Part shown: piece after piece, positions 1 through 7,934 of the stretch
Layout: the number at the start of each line of letters is the position of its first letter
How positions within the stretch are numbered: the first letter of the stretch is position 1
Source: Cruorifilaria tuberocauda
Lineage: Eukaryota > Nematoda > Chromadorea > Rhabditida > Onchocercidae
DNA length: 23,762 bases
Reading direction: 5' to 3'
Assembly (NCBI GenBank): GCA_013365365.1
Contig: JABVXU010000723.1
Location: 1 to 23,762, forward strand
Notes under the pieces: model-generated
Told to the model about the DNA's origin: nothing
The model's input: the letters and a program-made list of their open reading frames with translations, nothing else
The model's database searches: none
Position numbers and translations under genes: made by a program

Positions 1-220
1 ATTACTTTTACATTATGAAAGTAAATTTCCTTTACTGATTACTACTTTTACCTTATGAAAGTAAATTTCTTTTACTGATCATTACTTTTACATTATGAAA
101 GTAAATTGCTGATTACTACTTTACTGATTATTACTTTTACATTATGAAAGTAAATTTCCTTTACTGATTATTACTTTTACATTATGAAAGTAAATTTCCT
201 TTACTGATTATTACTTTTAC
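1..220 (+). repeat. 40-bp tandem repeat running into the acceptor of exon A
   Basis: Units of 40 bases begin ATTACTTTTACATTATGAAA. Clear units start at 1, 41, 81, 130 and 170; the third is truncated and rearranged. A sixth partial unit (210-220, ATTACTTTTAC) is followed by AG and serves as the 3' splice site of exon A. Each unit carries ACTTT...AAAGT dyad symmetry. The array may extend upstream of the window. Confidence 0.9.
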
Positions 221-222
221 AG

Positions 223-363
223 ATAATAAATGGCGTAAGTTTTTTTGGACACTTGCAGAGGATTCATTAACTTGTAATATTACCGATATTGAAACAAGTG
301 TTTCAAAAATTCATTTTTCCTCTGTCAGCGCTCCACGAACGTTTTCCTTACGTATTCTTGCTC
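223..363 (+). CDS. eat-20: Exon A: N-terminal ectodomain
   Basis: The acceptor is TTACTTTTACAG (ending at 222) and the donor is CTC|GTAAGA. The exon starts with the last two bases of a split codon and reads NKWRKFFWTLAEDS..., with one Cys and an N-glycosylation sequon (NIT). It ends with one base (C) that joins AA of exon B to make Gln. Codon use is clearly less AT-rich than the flanks. An internal acceptor-like TTGCAG at 258 could give a shorter exon but would shift the phase. No start codon or signal peptide is visible, so at least one exon lies upstream. Confidence 0.75.
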
Positions 364-3300
364 GTAAGATTTACTTTCTTTTTTTTTTCTTTGCATTTTA
401 ATGAAAAGTCGAAATGATCTGAGAGAGAAAGAGATGGCGAAAGAGAGAGAGAGAAAATGGAAAGAGAAGGAGAGAAAAAAAAATTTGAATATTTTTCAGA
501 GTTCAAAATTTCATATAAATATATTTTTAGGTTAATGAAATTTAAAAATTTTTGAGGATGACAAAAATTTGCTATTGATAGATAAATCAAAAAAATATCA
601 ATTATTATAATTTTTTGCTTCGCTTTTTTCCTTCTTTGAATTAATAAAAGTAATTCAATATTTAAAGTACTTAAAATTTAATATTTAAAGTATTTAAAAT
701 TCATTATTTAAAGTATTTTGTAGTAATTAAAAAATTGACGCATTTTTTGGAATTGTAATAATTTTTTGCAATTTTAAATTTCTTTCGAAATTCTTTAGAA
801 ATATTATTTGAAAATTTTTTAATTATGAAAAATTAAAAAAAAATTTTTTGTATACCTGACAATAAAAAGATATAAATGTTTTTTTTTTTTAAATATTTAT
901 CTTTCTATTTTTATTTTTATTTTTTATTTTTTAAATTTAAATAAATTAAAAGACATATAAGTTTTTTAAGTATGTATATATATATATATACTTAAAAAAC
1001 TTTTTATTCTTACTCTTATATTCTTACTCTTAATAGTTTTTATTCTTATATAACTCTTTATTCTTACTTTTTCCTATTATTTCTTAAATCAAAATGAAAA
1101 AGATATTTAAATTACATATATACATATCCTTTTACTTTTATTAGTTTATTTTTTAAAAGTTAAATTTAAATACATTAACTTTTTCTTAAATATTTTATTT
1201 AAACTTTCTTAATAAATAATTTTTTCTTAAATATTTTATCTAAAATTATTTTGATCATTTTAATTTCTGATTTTTTTTTGTTTTCTTATTTAAAATTTTA
1301 TTTAAAATTAAAAAAGTTGCAGAACAAGGACCAAGATGTTTTCGTGATATGATCGTGCAAAATGAAAAGTTAAACGGTTGTCCACCAAAGCTACAACGTA
1401 ATTTATTCCAAGCAATGTCGTTGGAATGTAATTGTCCGGTGCCAACAGCAGACAACAATCTTGGTAAAGAATTAATCCTTTTCTTAAGTATTTAATTTCG
1501 AATTTAATTATTTGTTTTTGAAATGATTATCTATTGATAACATCTAATAATTTCTTTTTTTCTTCTATTTTGCACATTTTAACAGATGGCAATTTTGGTA
1601 AAGAATTATTCCTTTTTTTAAGTATTTCATTTCGAATTTAATTATTTGTTTTTTTTCTTTTGAGAAAATTGAAATGTTTTTTTGCTTCTTTTCTTTCACA
1701 CATTTCTGACAGATTGAATTAAATTAGAAATTGAATTTTTTGAAAAGTTCATTAAACTTTAAATGGGACTTAAACTGTGTGTATAATTTAGTTAATTGAA
1801 ATTCCTTCTAGCGATAGTTTTACGTAAAACTACAAATTGTCGTTTTTATCATTTCTTATCGGTGCTTGTATCAATTCATTTTTTGAACAATTCAATTAAT
1901 CATTTTTAAATTCTTAACCTAAATTTTATAAATTCAAGAGGAAAAAAAGGAGAGAGAGAGAGAGAGAGAAAGGAAAGAAAAATGAAAAATAAAAAAAAAA
2001 CAATTAAATTATTAGAAAATAAATCTTGAACTGTTCATTTCTTATCTTATCAATTATTCTAAAAGTTTAGTCTTATCATTTTTTATCACTAACAAGGTTT
2101 AGTCTTATCAATTAATCTAATGCTGGTAAAGTTTAATCTTATCAATTAATATAATGCTGATAAAGTTTGATCTTATGAATTAATCTAAAGCTAACAAGAT
2201 TTAATCTTATCAATTTAATCTAAGGCTGATAAAGTTTAATCTTATCAATTAATCTAAAGCTAGCAAAGTTTAATCTTATCAATTTTTAATTTTAGCTCAT
2301 ATGCGAAGTGATGTTGCACCGTTTCATTTTGTCAATCCAAAAATTACCTCATCAGATGGAAATTTAACAATTTCTCGTAATTTCTCTTCCGGTATATCAG
2401 GAAATATTAACAATTTAAATCTTATCAAAACTATCACCGAAACAATACCGGGAATTAACAGCACAACTGTTACCGTTACTAGTACCGAAATACCGATAAC
2501 AACAAAAGAATTCATAAATTTACCGATTGGTATCCAACAAAATAGCGAATTGGTACCATCAATTAAACAACTATCACTGGCATCAATAGGAACCGATAAA
2601 CCCTTGCTACCATCATCAACATTATCATCTTTGTCAGCAGTAGTATCAGATATCAATGAACAGGCCTGTATAGGTATTCAGTGCCAGAATAATGGTACCT
2701 GTATCGCTGGAAATGATGGACGAGTAAATTTTAATTTTCATTTATTATAATTTAAATATTATCATAAGAGTTATTTAAAATTAATAACTTTTCATTGCTA
2801 TCAGTTTACTTTAGTGATAATATAACGATTGATATACCTGTAGAATGATAACAGGTATGATTTTCAAACGACTACAATTAACATTGATCACTTTTGACTA
2901 TAATTAATTATAATTATTATGCATTACGATAATTATAATTACGATATCCATTACGATAATTATAATTACGATATGCATTACGATAATTATAATTACGATT
3001 AATCATAATCATCGATTACAATCAACTTGAGATATATTAATAATGATTTCTAGAGTATTTTCCTAATTCACAATATGCAAACTTATAATTCTTTAGGCTA
3101 TTTGCATGTGTCAAGAAGGATTTCTTGGATCACAATGTGAAGTAAATTTATGCGCTAATGTTGAATGTATGCATGATGGTATTTGTCAAGCTAATGGTAA
3201 TCTACCACGTTGTCAATGTCGACCGGGTACTACCGGGACATTCTGTGAACAGGTTTAATTTAATGCTAATTAATTATGAACATGCACATATTTATGTTTT

Positions 3301-6300
3301 TAGGATATTAACAAGTTTATTAACTGGTTTAAGTTTAACAACAAGTTTATAATTAGCTTTTAGTAACCAACTTAGTAACCTTTTAGTTTGGAAAGTAATT
3401 CTTTCTTTTTTTAAAGATTTCTAGTTATTATATTGTTTATTAGATAATTGAAAGATAAATAAATAATGTTTTGTAAGTTTTTGTACTTGGAAATAAATTT
3501 TATACTTATTCAAAAGTATACTTTGTTTTTTTTTTTTTAAAATTTGCAACAATTGATAAATTATTGATAAACTATCAACAATTGACAGAAATTATCATTT
3601 TAAAGAATGATTAATTAACTTTGACAAATATATTTAATTTTATCCATTTTATAATTTACAGCTTGTTTGTAATCCAAGATGTGAACAAGGTGGTATTTGT
3701 GAGCTAACAGGTAATTTACCGATTTGTCGATGTCGAACAGGCACATTTGGTATCAACTGTAATATCATTGATACATGCAATAGCAAGTTTGTTTTTTTTT
3801 TTTTGAAAATTGACTAAAATAATATCGCGAGGAAGTCTCTTATTTACTGTATTTTATTTACCGTATCTTCTCTATCTATTACTATACTTATGTACTGTAT
3901 TAGGGAAAATCAGTCTAAAAAAATAAAGTTATTATTAAAATTGAGTAAAATTGAAGTAATCCTTTTCTTTTTTTCTTCTCTCCAAATTTTCATTTTCCTC
4001 TTCTTTGATATTTTAAAATAAAATGAAAAAAGAAAAAAAAAAAGAGTAATGAACGAAAAGAGAGAAAAGATGGAATAAATGAAAAGAAAAGGAGGAAAAC
4101 ATTTTTTTTTTCAGAGTTATCAAATTTCCTCAAAAAAAGAATCGGATAAGCATTAGCTAAAATAATAGTTTCAGTGATGAACCATGCAAAGAATATGATA
4201 GCGATGCTCGTTGTCAATTGGATTCGGATAATTTTGCACTAATTTCTCCGGTTCCGGTTAATGCAACATATAAATGTCTTTGTTTAAATGAACGATCCGG
4301 TTTGTTTGTACTAAATGTTTATTTTGATAATGATATTAATGAATAAGGTGGAAGAAGAGGAAATGGTTTATAGCTAAATTAAAATTCGAACAAAAAAGAA
4401 AAAGATCAGAAATACTCATAGTAATGTTAAGCAATAGCAATATTGATTGATTTCTTTGTTTTAATTCGGTCAATTTTGCACTTCATTTCAATTCTATTTT
4501 TATCATTAAACATTATGAATTTTGGCTTTTCAGAATGGACCGACTGTAAAGAGTTACCGAGGAAAATTCATTTAACAACTACGCCAACTACCACAACCAC
4601 AACCACAATAACCATACCAAATATTGGTGTCATAACTTCAACATTACACTCCGAATCCACTCAATTCACTCATCATATCATTCCACTATTTCAAAATCAT
4701 CCACATTTATCAAATCTATTCCCAAATTCACTATTATCACCTATCATGAATGTGACAACGACAGCTGCATCTTCGTTTATCACTCCGGTTGTCGATTTTC
4801 ATGCATCTAATAAATCCGGAATAGAAACACTTTCTTCGGCAATCAACAAGTCAAGTTTGCTATATGATATAGTTATTATTATCATTACTGTTATCATTTG
4901 TTAAATTGCTATCAGTAATACTTTTGCAGTAAAAAAATACCTCTTTAGTTATATGCATGAAATTATTTAGTTTCATGGAAATTTAAAACTTAATATTTCA
5001 TTTTTCAGATCCGTGGAATTACTTTCGAAATTGTTACCTACGATTGCGGGACCGTTAGAGCAAACTTTATTCGATACCGCAACACGTATTCCTCCTATCT
5101 CATCAACACTATCATCTATCACTCCAGAATCCGCTTTACGACTTCATCATCTTTTTAATATGACTCCGGAAACAACAGCAATAACTCTGACTACTTTATC
5201 AGGACGTCCGGAATTTTGGAATATCTTTAATTCTACTGAATTAAAAACTGAACCAACCATGAATCCAATTGGGAAAAATTTCGGAGAAATACCAAATAAA
5301 CTTAAGAATGAAAATTTAACCATTGAACCATTACCGGTTAAAGAACTTCTTTCTACTATTTCACCTCCTGAAATGATAATCAGTAATGTCTCAATCACTC
5401 AATCATCCATAATATCAACCACTGTACCATCTGTACCTTCGGTACCAACAACGGTAATTATTGACGGAGACAGTAGTGTGGGACAAATTGATTCGTTTGA
5501 GTCAGATGAATCGGAAGCGGACGAAGAATCAATTTCGATTCCTAAAACCAGTATTATAACTAAGGATGATAATTTATCCAGTCGCCTAATATCTACGACA
5601 ACGAACATTCCTTCAACACCAAAAATTCATGCGGAGGAAGAAGCGGAAAAGGAGGAAAGTTGGAATTGGCCAGAAAGTTTCACAAAATCTACCAAAGAAA
5701 TGGAGCAGGTAAAATTATTGCAGGAAATTTAAAAAATGAACAATTAATTGTACCATCCAATGAAATATTTTCACATATCATAATAAGTTCAAATTTTATA
5801 TCGTAATTATTAATTAGAAGTTTTAGTTTTAGGTATTAATTTCAGGTAATGATTGCAGATGATTAAAGATGAAGTTACCGATAATTTGGAATTATCAGTT
5901 TCTTTCAACATTTTTTAACATTCCCATTTAAAAAAATTTTAAAAAAGAAATCAAAATTTCAAGTATAACGCTAATAAATTAATACGCATTAATTGCATGT
6001 AATAGAATCATGAGATTCTTGACGGAATCATGGCGTTCCTCTCTTGATCGAATTATGAGATTCTTCTCTTGACAGAATCATGAGATTCCCTTTTGATAGA
6101 ATTGTGAGATTCTTCTCTTGACAGAATCATGAGATTCCCTTTTGATAGGATCATGAATTCTTCCCTTGACAGAATCATGAGATTCCCTTTTGATAGAATC
6201 ATGAGATTCCTCTCTTGATAGAATCATGAGATTCCTCTCTTGATAGAATTATGAGATTCCTCTTGATAGAATTATGAGATTCCCTTCTGATAGAATTCAT

Positions 6301-7127
6301 AAGATTCTTTTTTTGACAAAAGATGATTCGTTTTTACTGTTCATTGCATGTAATTGAATTATAATAATCCCTTAGTGATAAGAGCTAATTCATTTTGTTT
6401 ACCATTTTATCTTCAATGACACTATTTCAGATTCAGACAACAGCGAATTCGGAAATTTTTGTCGCAGAATCGAGACAAGGATTTAATGAAGATGATGTGA
6501 AGTTTGCGAAATTTACAGTCGGTCTTCCGACAACTACACTAATTCCGGATTTGAAACAACCATCAGATGAAGCATTTAGCGATAATGATACGACGAGAAG
6601 TGATACTTCATCTTGGACAATTGTTTTACTCACTGTTTTCGGTAAACAATTTCAGTTTAAAATTTCAATTTAAAATTAAAATTAAATTTAAGATTTAAAA
6701 TTGGACGAATTTTTTTGCCAGACAATGAAAGGAAATAATCATAATCATGGAAATGTAATAATTATGTGTAGTAAATATAATAATTGCAATAATAATATTA
6801 ACGGTAATTAATAATAATAATAATAATTTAATTTCACGATTACGAATACAACTGTTAATTCAATTTCCATCGTTGCAAATGGGAAATGATGATTAGAAGA
6901 TAAAACTTTTCAATTTTTTAGTTGTAAAATTTAATGATACAATCGTAATATTATCATTTTTAGCATTGATGATATTATCGGCAGCGTGTGTTACGTTGAT
7001 ATTCCGTTACATACGTCGTTCACGTAAATTACACGGGAAATACAATCCAGCACGCGAAGAAAGTATATTATCAAGTAGTTATTCAATGCCCATGGCTACC
7101 GTTACCAAGGAAGAGCGGCTTATTTAG
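223..7127 (+). CDS. eat-20: Crumbs-family EGF transmembrane protein, EAT-20-like (5'-partial, 10 visible exons)
   Basis: Join of 223-363, 1323-1463, 2296-2723, 3097-3252, 3662-3786, 4175-4299, 4534-4849, 5009-5708, 6431-6641 and 6964-7127. All introns are GT-AG, all phases agree, and the sum gives 834 residues plus a stop; the first codon is split with an exon upstream of the window. Residues counted from base 225: EGF-like 218-250, 255-286 and 291-321 (spacing C-x3/4-C-x5-C-x8/9-C-x-C-x8-C); a divergent six-Cys module 327-376; a Ser/Thr/Pro-rich stalk about 377-760; a membrane helix about 773-794; a basic stop-transfer (RYIRRSRK); a GKYNP motif at 805-809 like the FERM-binding GxYxP of Crumbs; C-terminal EERLI (830-834), the Crumbs PDZ-binding end. 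Known for the family: apical polarity through Pals1/Stardust and FERM partners. C. elegans EAT-20 is a single-pass EGF protein needed for efficient feeding. The EAT-20 assignment over CRB-1 is inference from the three EGF repeats and mucin-like stalk, without laminin-G domains in the visible part. Confidence 0.85.
364..1322 (+). other. Intron A-B, 959 bases: polypurine tract and AT-rich filler
   Basis: It holds a GA-rich tract at 421-483 that directly follows a T/C-run, then AT-rich sequence with poly-T runs, and a long near-perfect palindrome at 961-1000. No coding signal was seen on either strand; the AT-rich open frames here lack codon bias. Confidence 0.7.
961..1000. repeat. 40-bp near-perfect palindrome in intron A-B
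   Basis: The left arm is GTTTTTTAAGTATGTATATA and the right arm TATATATATACTTAAAAAAC. They are reverse complements with a single mismatch in 20, forming a loopless cruciform or RNA hairpin. The centre is a TA microsatellite, but the outer arms (GTTTTTTAAGTAT) are specific and matched. Confidence 0.9.
1323..1463 (+). CDS. eat-20: Exon B: N-terminal ectodomain, four cysteines
   Basis: The acceptor is AAAGTTGCAG and the donor is CTTG|GTAAAG. It reads QQGPRCFRDMIVQNEKL at the start and LECNCPVPTADNNL at the end, with four Cys, as expected for a secreted or extracellular segment. It leaves one base (G), which joins CT of exon C to give Ala, or AT of the candidate microexon to give Asp. Its last 12 bases and donor are duplicated at 1581-1653. 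Confidence 0.85.
1447..1653 (+). repeat. Duplicated exon tail plus splice donor (73 bp, offset 134)
   Basis: Bases 1447-1519 and 1581-1653 align without gaps with about 8 mismatches. The block covers the last 12 coding bases of exon B, the GTAAAG donor and about 56 intron bases. CAG at 1449-1451, coding in the first copy, lies in the acceptor position (1583-1585) in the second. Confidence 0.9.
1586..1597 (+). CDS. eat-20: Candidate 12-nt microexon (optional)
   Basis: Twelve bases (ATGGCAATTTTG) lie between a good acceptor (CATTTTAACAG) and a donor identical to that of exon B (G|GTAAAG). They keep the frame: joined between exons B and C they add Asp-Gly-Asn-Phe. The block is a 134-base-offset copy of the end of exon B, whose last codons encode Asp-Asn-Asn-Leu. 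Skipping also keeps the frame (G|CT gives Ala), so use could be constitutive, alternative or absent. There is no transcript evidence here. Confidence 0.45.
1598..2295 (+). other. Intron before exon C: GA microsatellite and 34-bp repeats
   Basis: The intron contains AT-rich sequence, a polypurine stretch with (GA)n at about 1938-2000, and then about seven diverged tandem units that run almost to the acceptor of exon C. No coding signal was seen. Confidence 0.7.
2043..2286 (+). repeat. About 34-bp tandem repeat, roughly 7 diverged units
   Basis: Units share TTTAATCTTATCAATTAATC and an AAGCTGATAAAG-like half, with period near 34 bases and small indels. GATAA/TTATC words occur in every unit on either strand. 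The array ends only about 10 bases before the exon C splice acceptor. Confidence 0.85.
2296..2723 (+). CDS. eat-20: Exon C: Ser/Thr/Ile-rich spacer and first half of EGF 1
   Basis: The acceptor is TTTTAATTTTAG and the donor is CGA|GTAAAT (phase 0). About 120 residues rich in Ser, Thr and Ile with several N-glycosylation sequons (NLT, NFS, NST) lead into the first EGF-like domain: C-IGIQ-C-QNNGT-C. The EGF domain is cut by the intron just before its fifth and sixth cysteines. The internal ATG at 2301 is not the gene start, because codons upstream are in phase with exon B. Confidence 0.88.
2921..3001 (+). repeat. 27-bp tandem repeat, 3 copies
   Basis: Three units of 27 bases, each containing CATTACGATAATTATAATTA and ending ACGATAT, lie in the intron between exons C and D. 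Copies differ at one or two bases. The intron (2724-3096) shows no other structure. Confidence 0.9.
3097..3252 (+). CDS. eat-20: Exon D: end of EGF 1 and all of EGF 2
   Basis: The acceptor is ATTCTTTAG and the donor is CAG|GTTTAA. A phase-0 exon of 52 codons. It supplies the CMC and final Cys (residue 250) of EGF 1. It then carries a complete EGF 2 with six Cys: C-ANVE-C-MHDGI-C-QANGNLPR-C-Q-C-RPGTTGTF-C. No calcium-binding consensus (D/N-x-D/N-E) is apparent. Confidence 0.92.
3253..3661 (+). other. Intron D-E, no gene seen
   Basis: AT-rich intron sequence with a T-run at 3526-3538 and a short inverted pair around 3545-3590 (CAACAATTGATAA / TATCAACAATTGAC). Nothing suggests coding. Confidence 0.65.
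3662..3786 (+). CDS. eat-20: Exon E: EGF 3 and start of the divergent fourth EGF
   Basis: The acceptor is ATAATTTACAG and the donor is AGCAA|GTTTGT. EGF 3 is C-NPR-C-EQGGI-C-ELTGNLPI-C-R-C-RTGTFGIN-C. It resembles EGF 2 closely (GNLP before the fourth Cys in both), which suggests duplication within the protein. The exon continues into the first Cys of a fourth module and ends two bases into an Asn codon completed by exon F. Confidence 0.9.
3787..4174 (+). other. Intron E-F, with polypurine tract
   Basis: It contains a T-run right after the donor, AT-rich filler and an A/G-rich tract at about 4010-4102. The minus-strand open frame across it is a low-complexity Phe/Leu artefact. Confidence 0.65.
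4175..4299 (+). CDS. eat-20: Exon F: core of the fourth, divergent EGF-like module
   Basis: The acceptor is ATAGTTTCAG and the donor is TCCG|GTTTGT. It reads DEPCKEYDSDARCQL, then an expanded loop, then KCLCLNERS. With Cys from exons E and G this gives C-x6-C-x8-C-x20-C-x-C-x9-C, an EGF-like pattern with a long loop between the third and fourth Cys. Phase 2 in, one base out (G, joined to AA for Glu). Confidence 0.88.
4534..4849 (+). CDS. eat-20: Exon G: last EGF Cys and Thr-rich stalk
   Basis: The acceptor is TTGGCTTTTCAG. The donor is taken as AACAA|GTCAAG because it is the only nearby GT that fits the phase of exon H (two bases out, giving Lys with the A of exon H). It starts EWTDCK, closing the fourth EGF-like module. 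It continues with a run of Thr/Pro (TTTPTTTTTTT) and a Ser/Thr-rich stalk likely to be O-glycosylated. The open frame runs on to 4904, but beyond 4849 it becomes hydrophobic Ile-rich intron. Confidence 0.82.
5009..5708 (+). CDS. eat-20: Exon H: long Ser/Thr/Pro stalk with acidic patch
   Basis: The acceptor is TTCATTTTTCAG and the donor is CAG|GTAAAA (phase 0). The largest exon: 233 codons without Cys, rich in Ser, Thr, Pro and Ile, with N-glycosylation sequons (NMT, NST, NVS), followed by an acidic run (DESEADEE) and a Glu/Lys-rich end. It reads as a mucin-like extracellular spacer. No domain is recognisable; such stalks diverge quickly between species. Confidence 0.9.
5709..6430 (+). other. 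Intron H-I, 722 bases, mostly minisatellite
   Basis: After a first AT-rich half, about 300 bases of the intron are a 24-25 bp minisatellite. No coding signal was seen. The following intron I-J (6642-6963) is plain AT-rich sequence with ATA/AAT runs near 6760-6830. Confidence 0.7.
6001..6310 (+). repeat. 24-25 bp minisatellite, about 12 units, with dyad symmetry
   Basis: Units contain AGAATCATGAGATTCT-like cores, in which AGAATC and GATTCT pair around ATGA, alternating with TCTCTTGAT or CCCTTTTGAT linkers. Each unit could therefore form a small hairpin. Units are well conserved, suggesting recent expansion or homogenisation. Confidence 0.9.
6431..6641 (+). CDS. eat-20: Exon I: juxtamembrane ectodomain and start of membrane helix
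   Basis: The acceptor is ACTATTTCAG and the donor is TTCG|GTAAAC. Seventy codons of polar, acidic sequence end in SSWTIVLLTVF, the outer half of the transmembrane helix (from residue 773). The last base G joins CA of exon J to make Ala, so the helix is interrupted by an intron. Confidence 0.88.
6964..7127 (+). CDS. eat-20: Exon J: rest of membrane helix and Crumbs-type tail, stop
   Basis: The acceptor is ATCATTTTTAG. It reads LMILSAACVTLIF, then the basic stop-transfer RYIRRSRK, then LHGKYNPAREES (GxYxP, as in the Crumbs FERM-binding motif), then a Ser-rich linker, and ends TKEERLI followed by TAG at 7125-7127. The tail of about 40 residues matches the length of Crumbs cytoplasmic tails (37 in fly Crb). 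The free C-terminal ERLI is the class-specific PDZ ligand of Crumbs, so the stop position is firm. Confidence 0.95.
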
Positions 7128-7930
7128 TTATTTATTTATTTGTTTAGTTTTTAGCTTTGTTTACTATCTATGAATTTTTTTTTCTTCTTTCACTCTGAAA
7201 TGGAAATTGTCTGATTAGTTATCTGTACTTTCACGCACGTGAATTTCCCATTCAAAAACATCAGTTTGTTATTAGAAAATATGCAAACATTTTATGGTGT
7301 AACAAAGTAAGCTAAAATAGTATTCAGACTAAATCATTTCGTTATTTAAGTCAAAATGTGAAGACTGTAAATTTGATCTAATTTTACATTGAAATTGATG
7401 AAAAATTGCTACATGCTCCTCAATATGTATGGTAGCTAGAGGTACGGTAAGGTACCGTATTCCGTAGTTTTCGCTACAGTACTATTTAATAGTTAAAAGC
7501 ATGCAAGTTACCGTAGGAAACCAATCAATGAAAATTTAATTCTTTTTTTTCCAAACAACAATTTAACATTTATATTTAAAAAAAAATTCATTTTTCTCCC
7601 TGTTTTTTTCAAATACATAAAAATTTTTCTCGGGTGAGTTTTTTTTCTTTTTCCGTTTTTTCAAAAGTACATTTTTTTAAAAGTACATTATGCATTTGTG
7701 AAATGAATCGAAACGTTTATGTATATTTATGGATATGTCCAAAATTTGTTATGTCCATTTGTTGTCAACTTGTTTGGGAATATTTGAGGTATGTATATTT
7801 TTTTAATTTTTTTTTTATATCATTGTTATATTCTTTTTTTTTCCTCGGCAACTGATGAATGATTTCTTCTTAGTTCAAAGTTTAAAAGATTGCAAACGAA
7901 ATTACCTCAATAAAAATTTATTCTGATGAT
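7128..7930 (+). other. Probable 3' UTR of the Crumbs-family gene
   Basis: No coding signal follows the stop. The stretch to about 7.9 kb is somewhat less AT-rich than what lies beyond and ends near an AATAAA followed by an A-run. It contains a short hairpin, TACGGT-aaggt-ACCGTA, at 7443-7459. A donor-like GAG|GTATGT at 7789 and an acceptor-like TTCTTCTTAG ending at 7873 could define an 85-base 3'-UTR intron. This is inference without transcript support. Confidence 0.5.
7909..7914 (+). terminator. Likely poly(A) signal AATAAA
   Basis: AATAAA lies about 780 bases after the stop codon, with a genomic A-run starting about 20 bases further on (7937). It is the best placed candidate, but the AT-rich background makes chance matches common; another AATAAA occurs near 8344. 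Confidence 0.45.
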
Positions 7931-7934
7931 TGCT

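Noticed and set aside
2301..2750. ATG at 2301 as the start of a separate small gene
   Set aside because: The frame continues upstream in phase from exon B through a good acceptor at 2295, and the end of the open frame is intron after the CGA|GTAAAT donor.
4850..4904. Hydrophobic Ile-rich end of the open frame after exon G as a membrane anchor of a short isoform
   Set aside because: It consists of ATT/ATC repeats typical of the introns here, and the phase-compatible donor at 4850 removes it. A read-through isoform cannot be excluded but has no support.
7634..7855. 73-codon plus-strand frame after the Crumbs-type gene
   Set aside because: Phe/Tyr/Cys-rich composition, lies in the probable 3' UTR, no domain.
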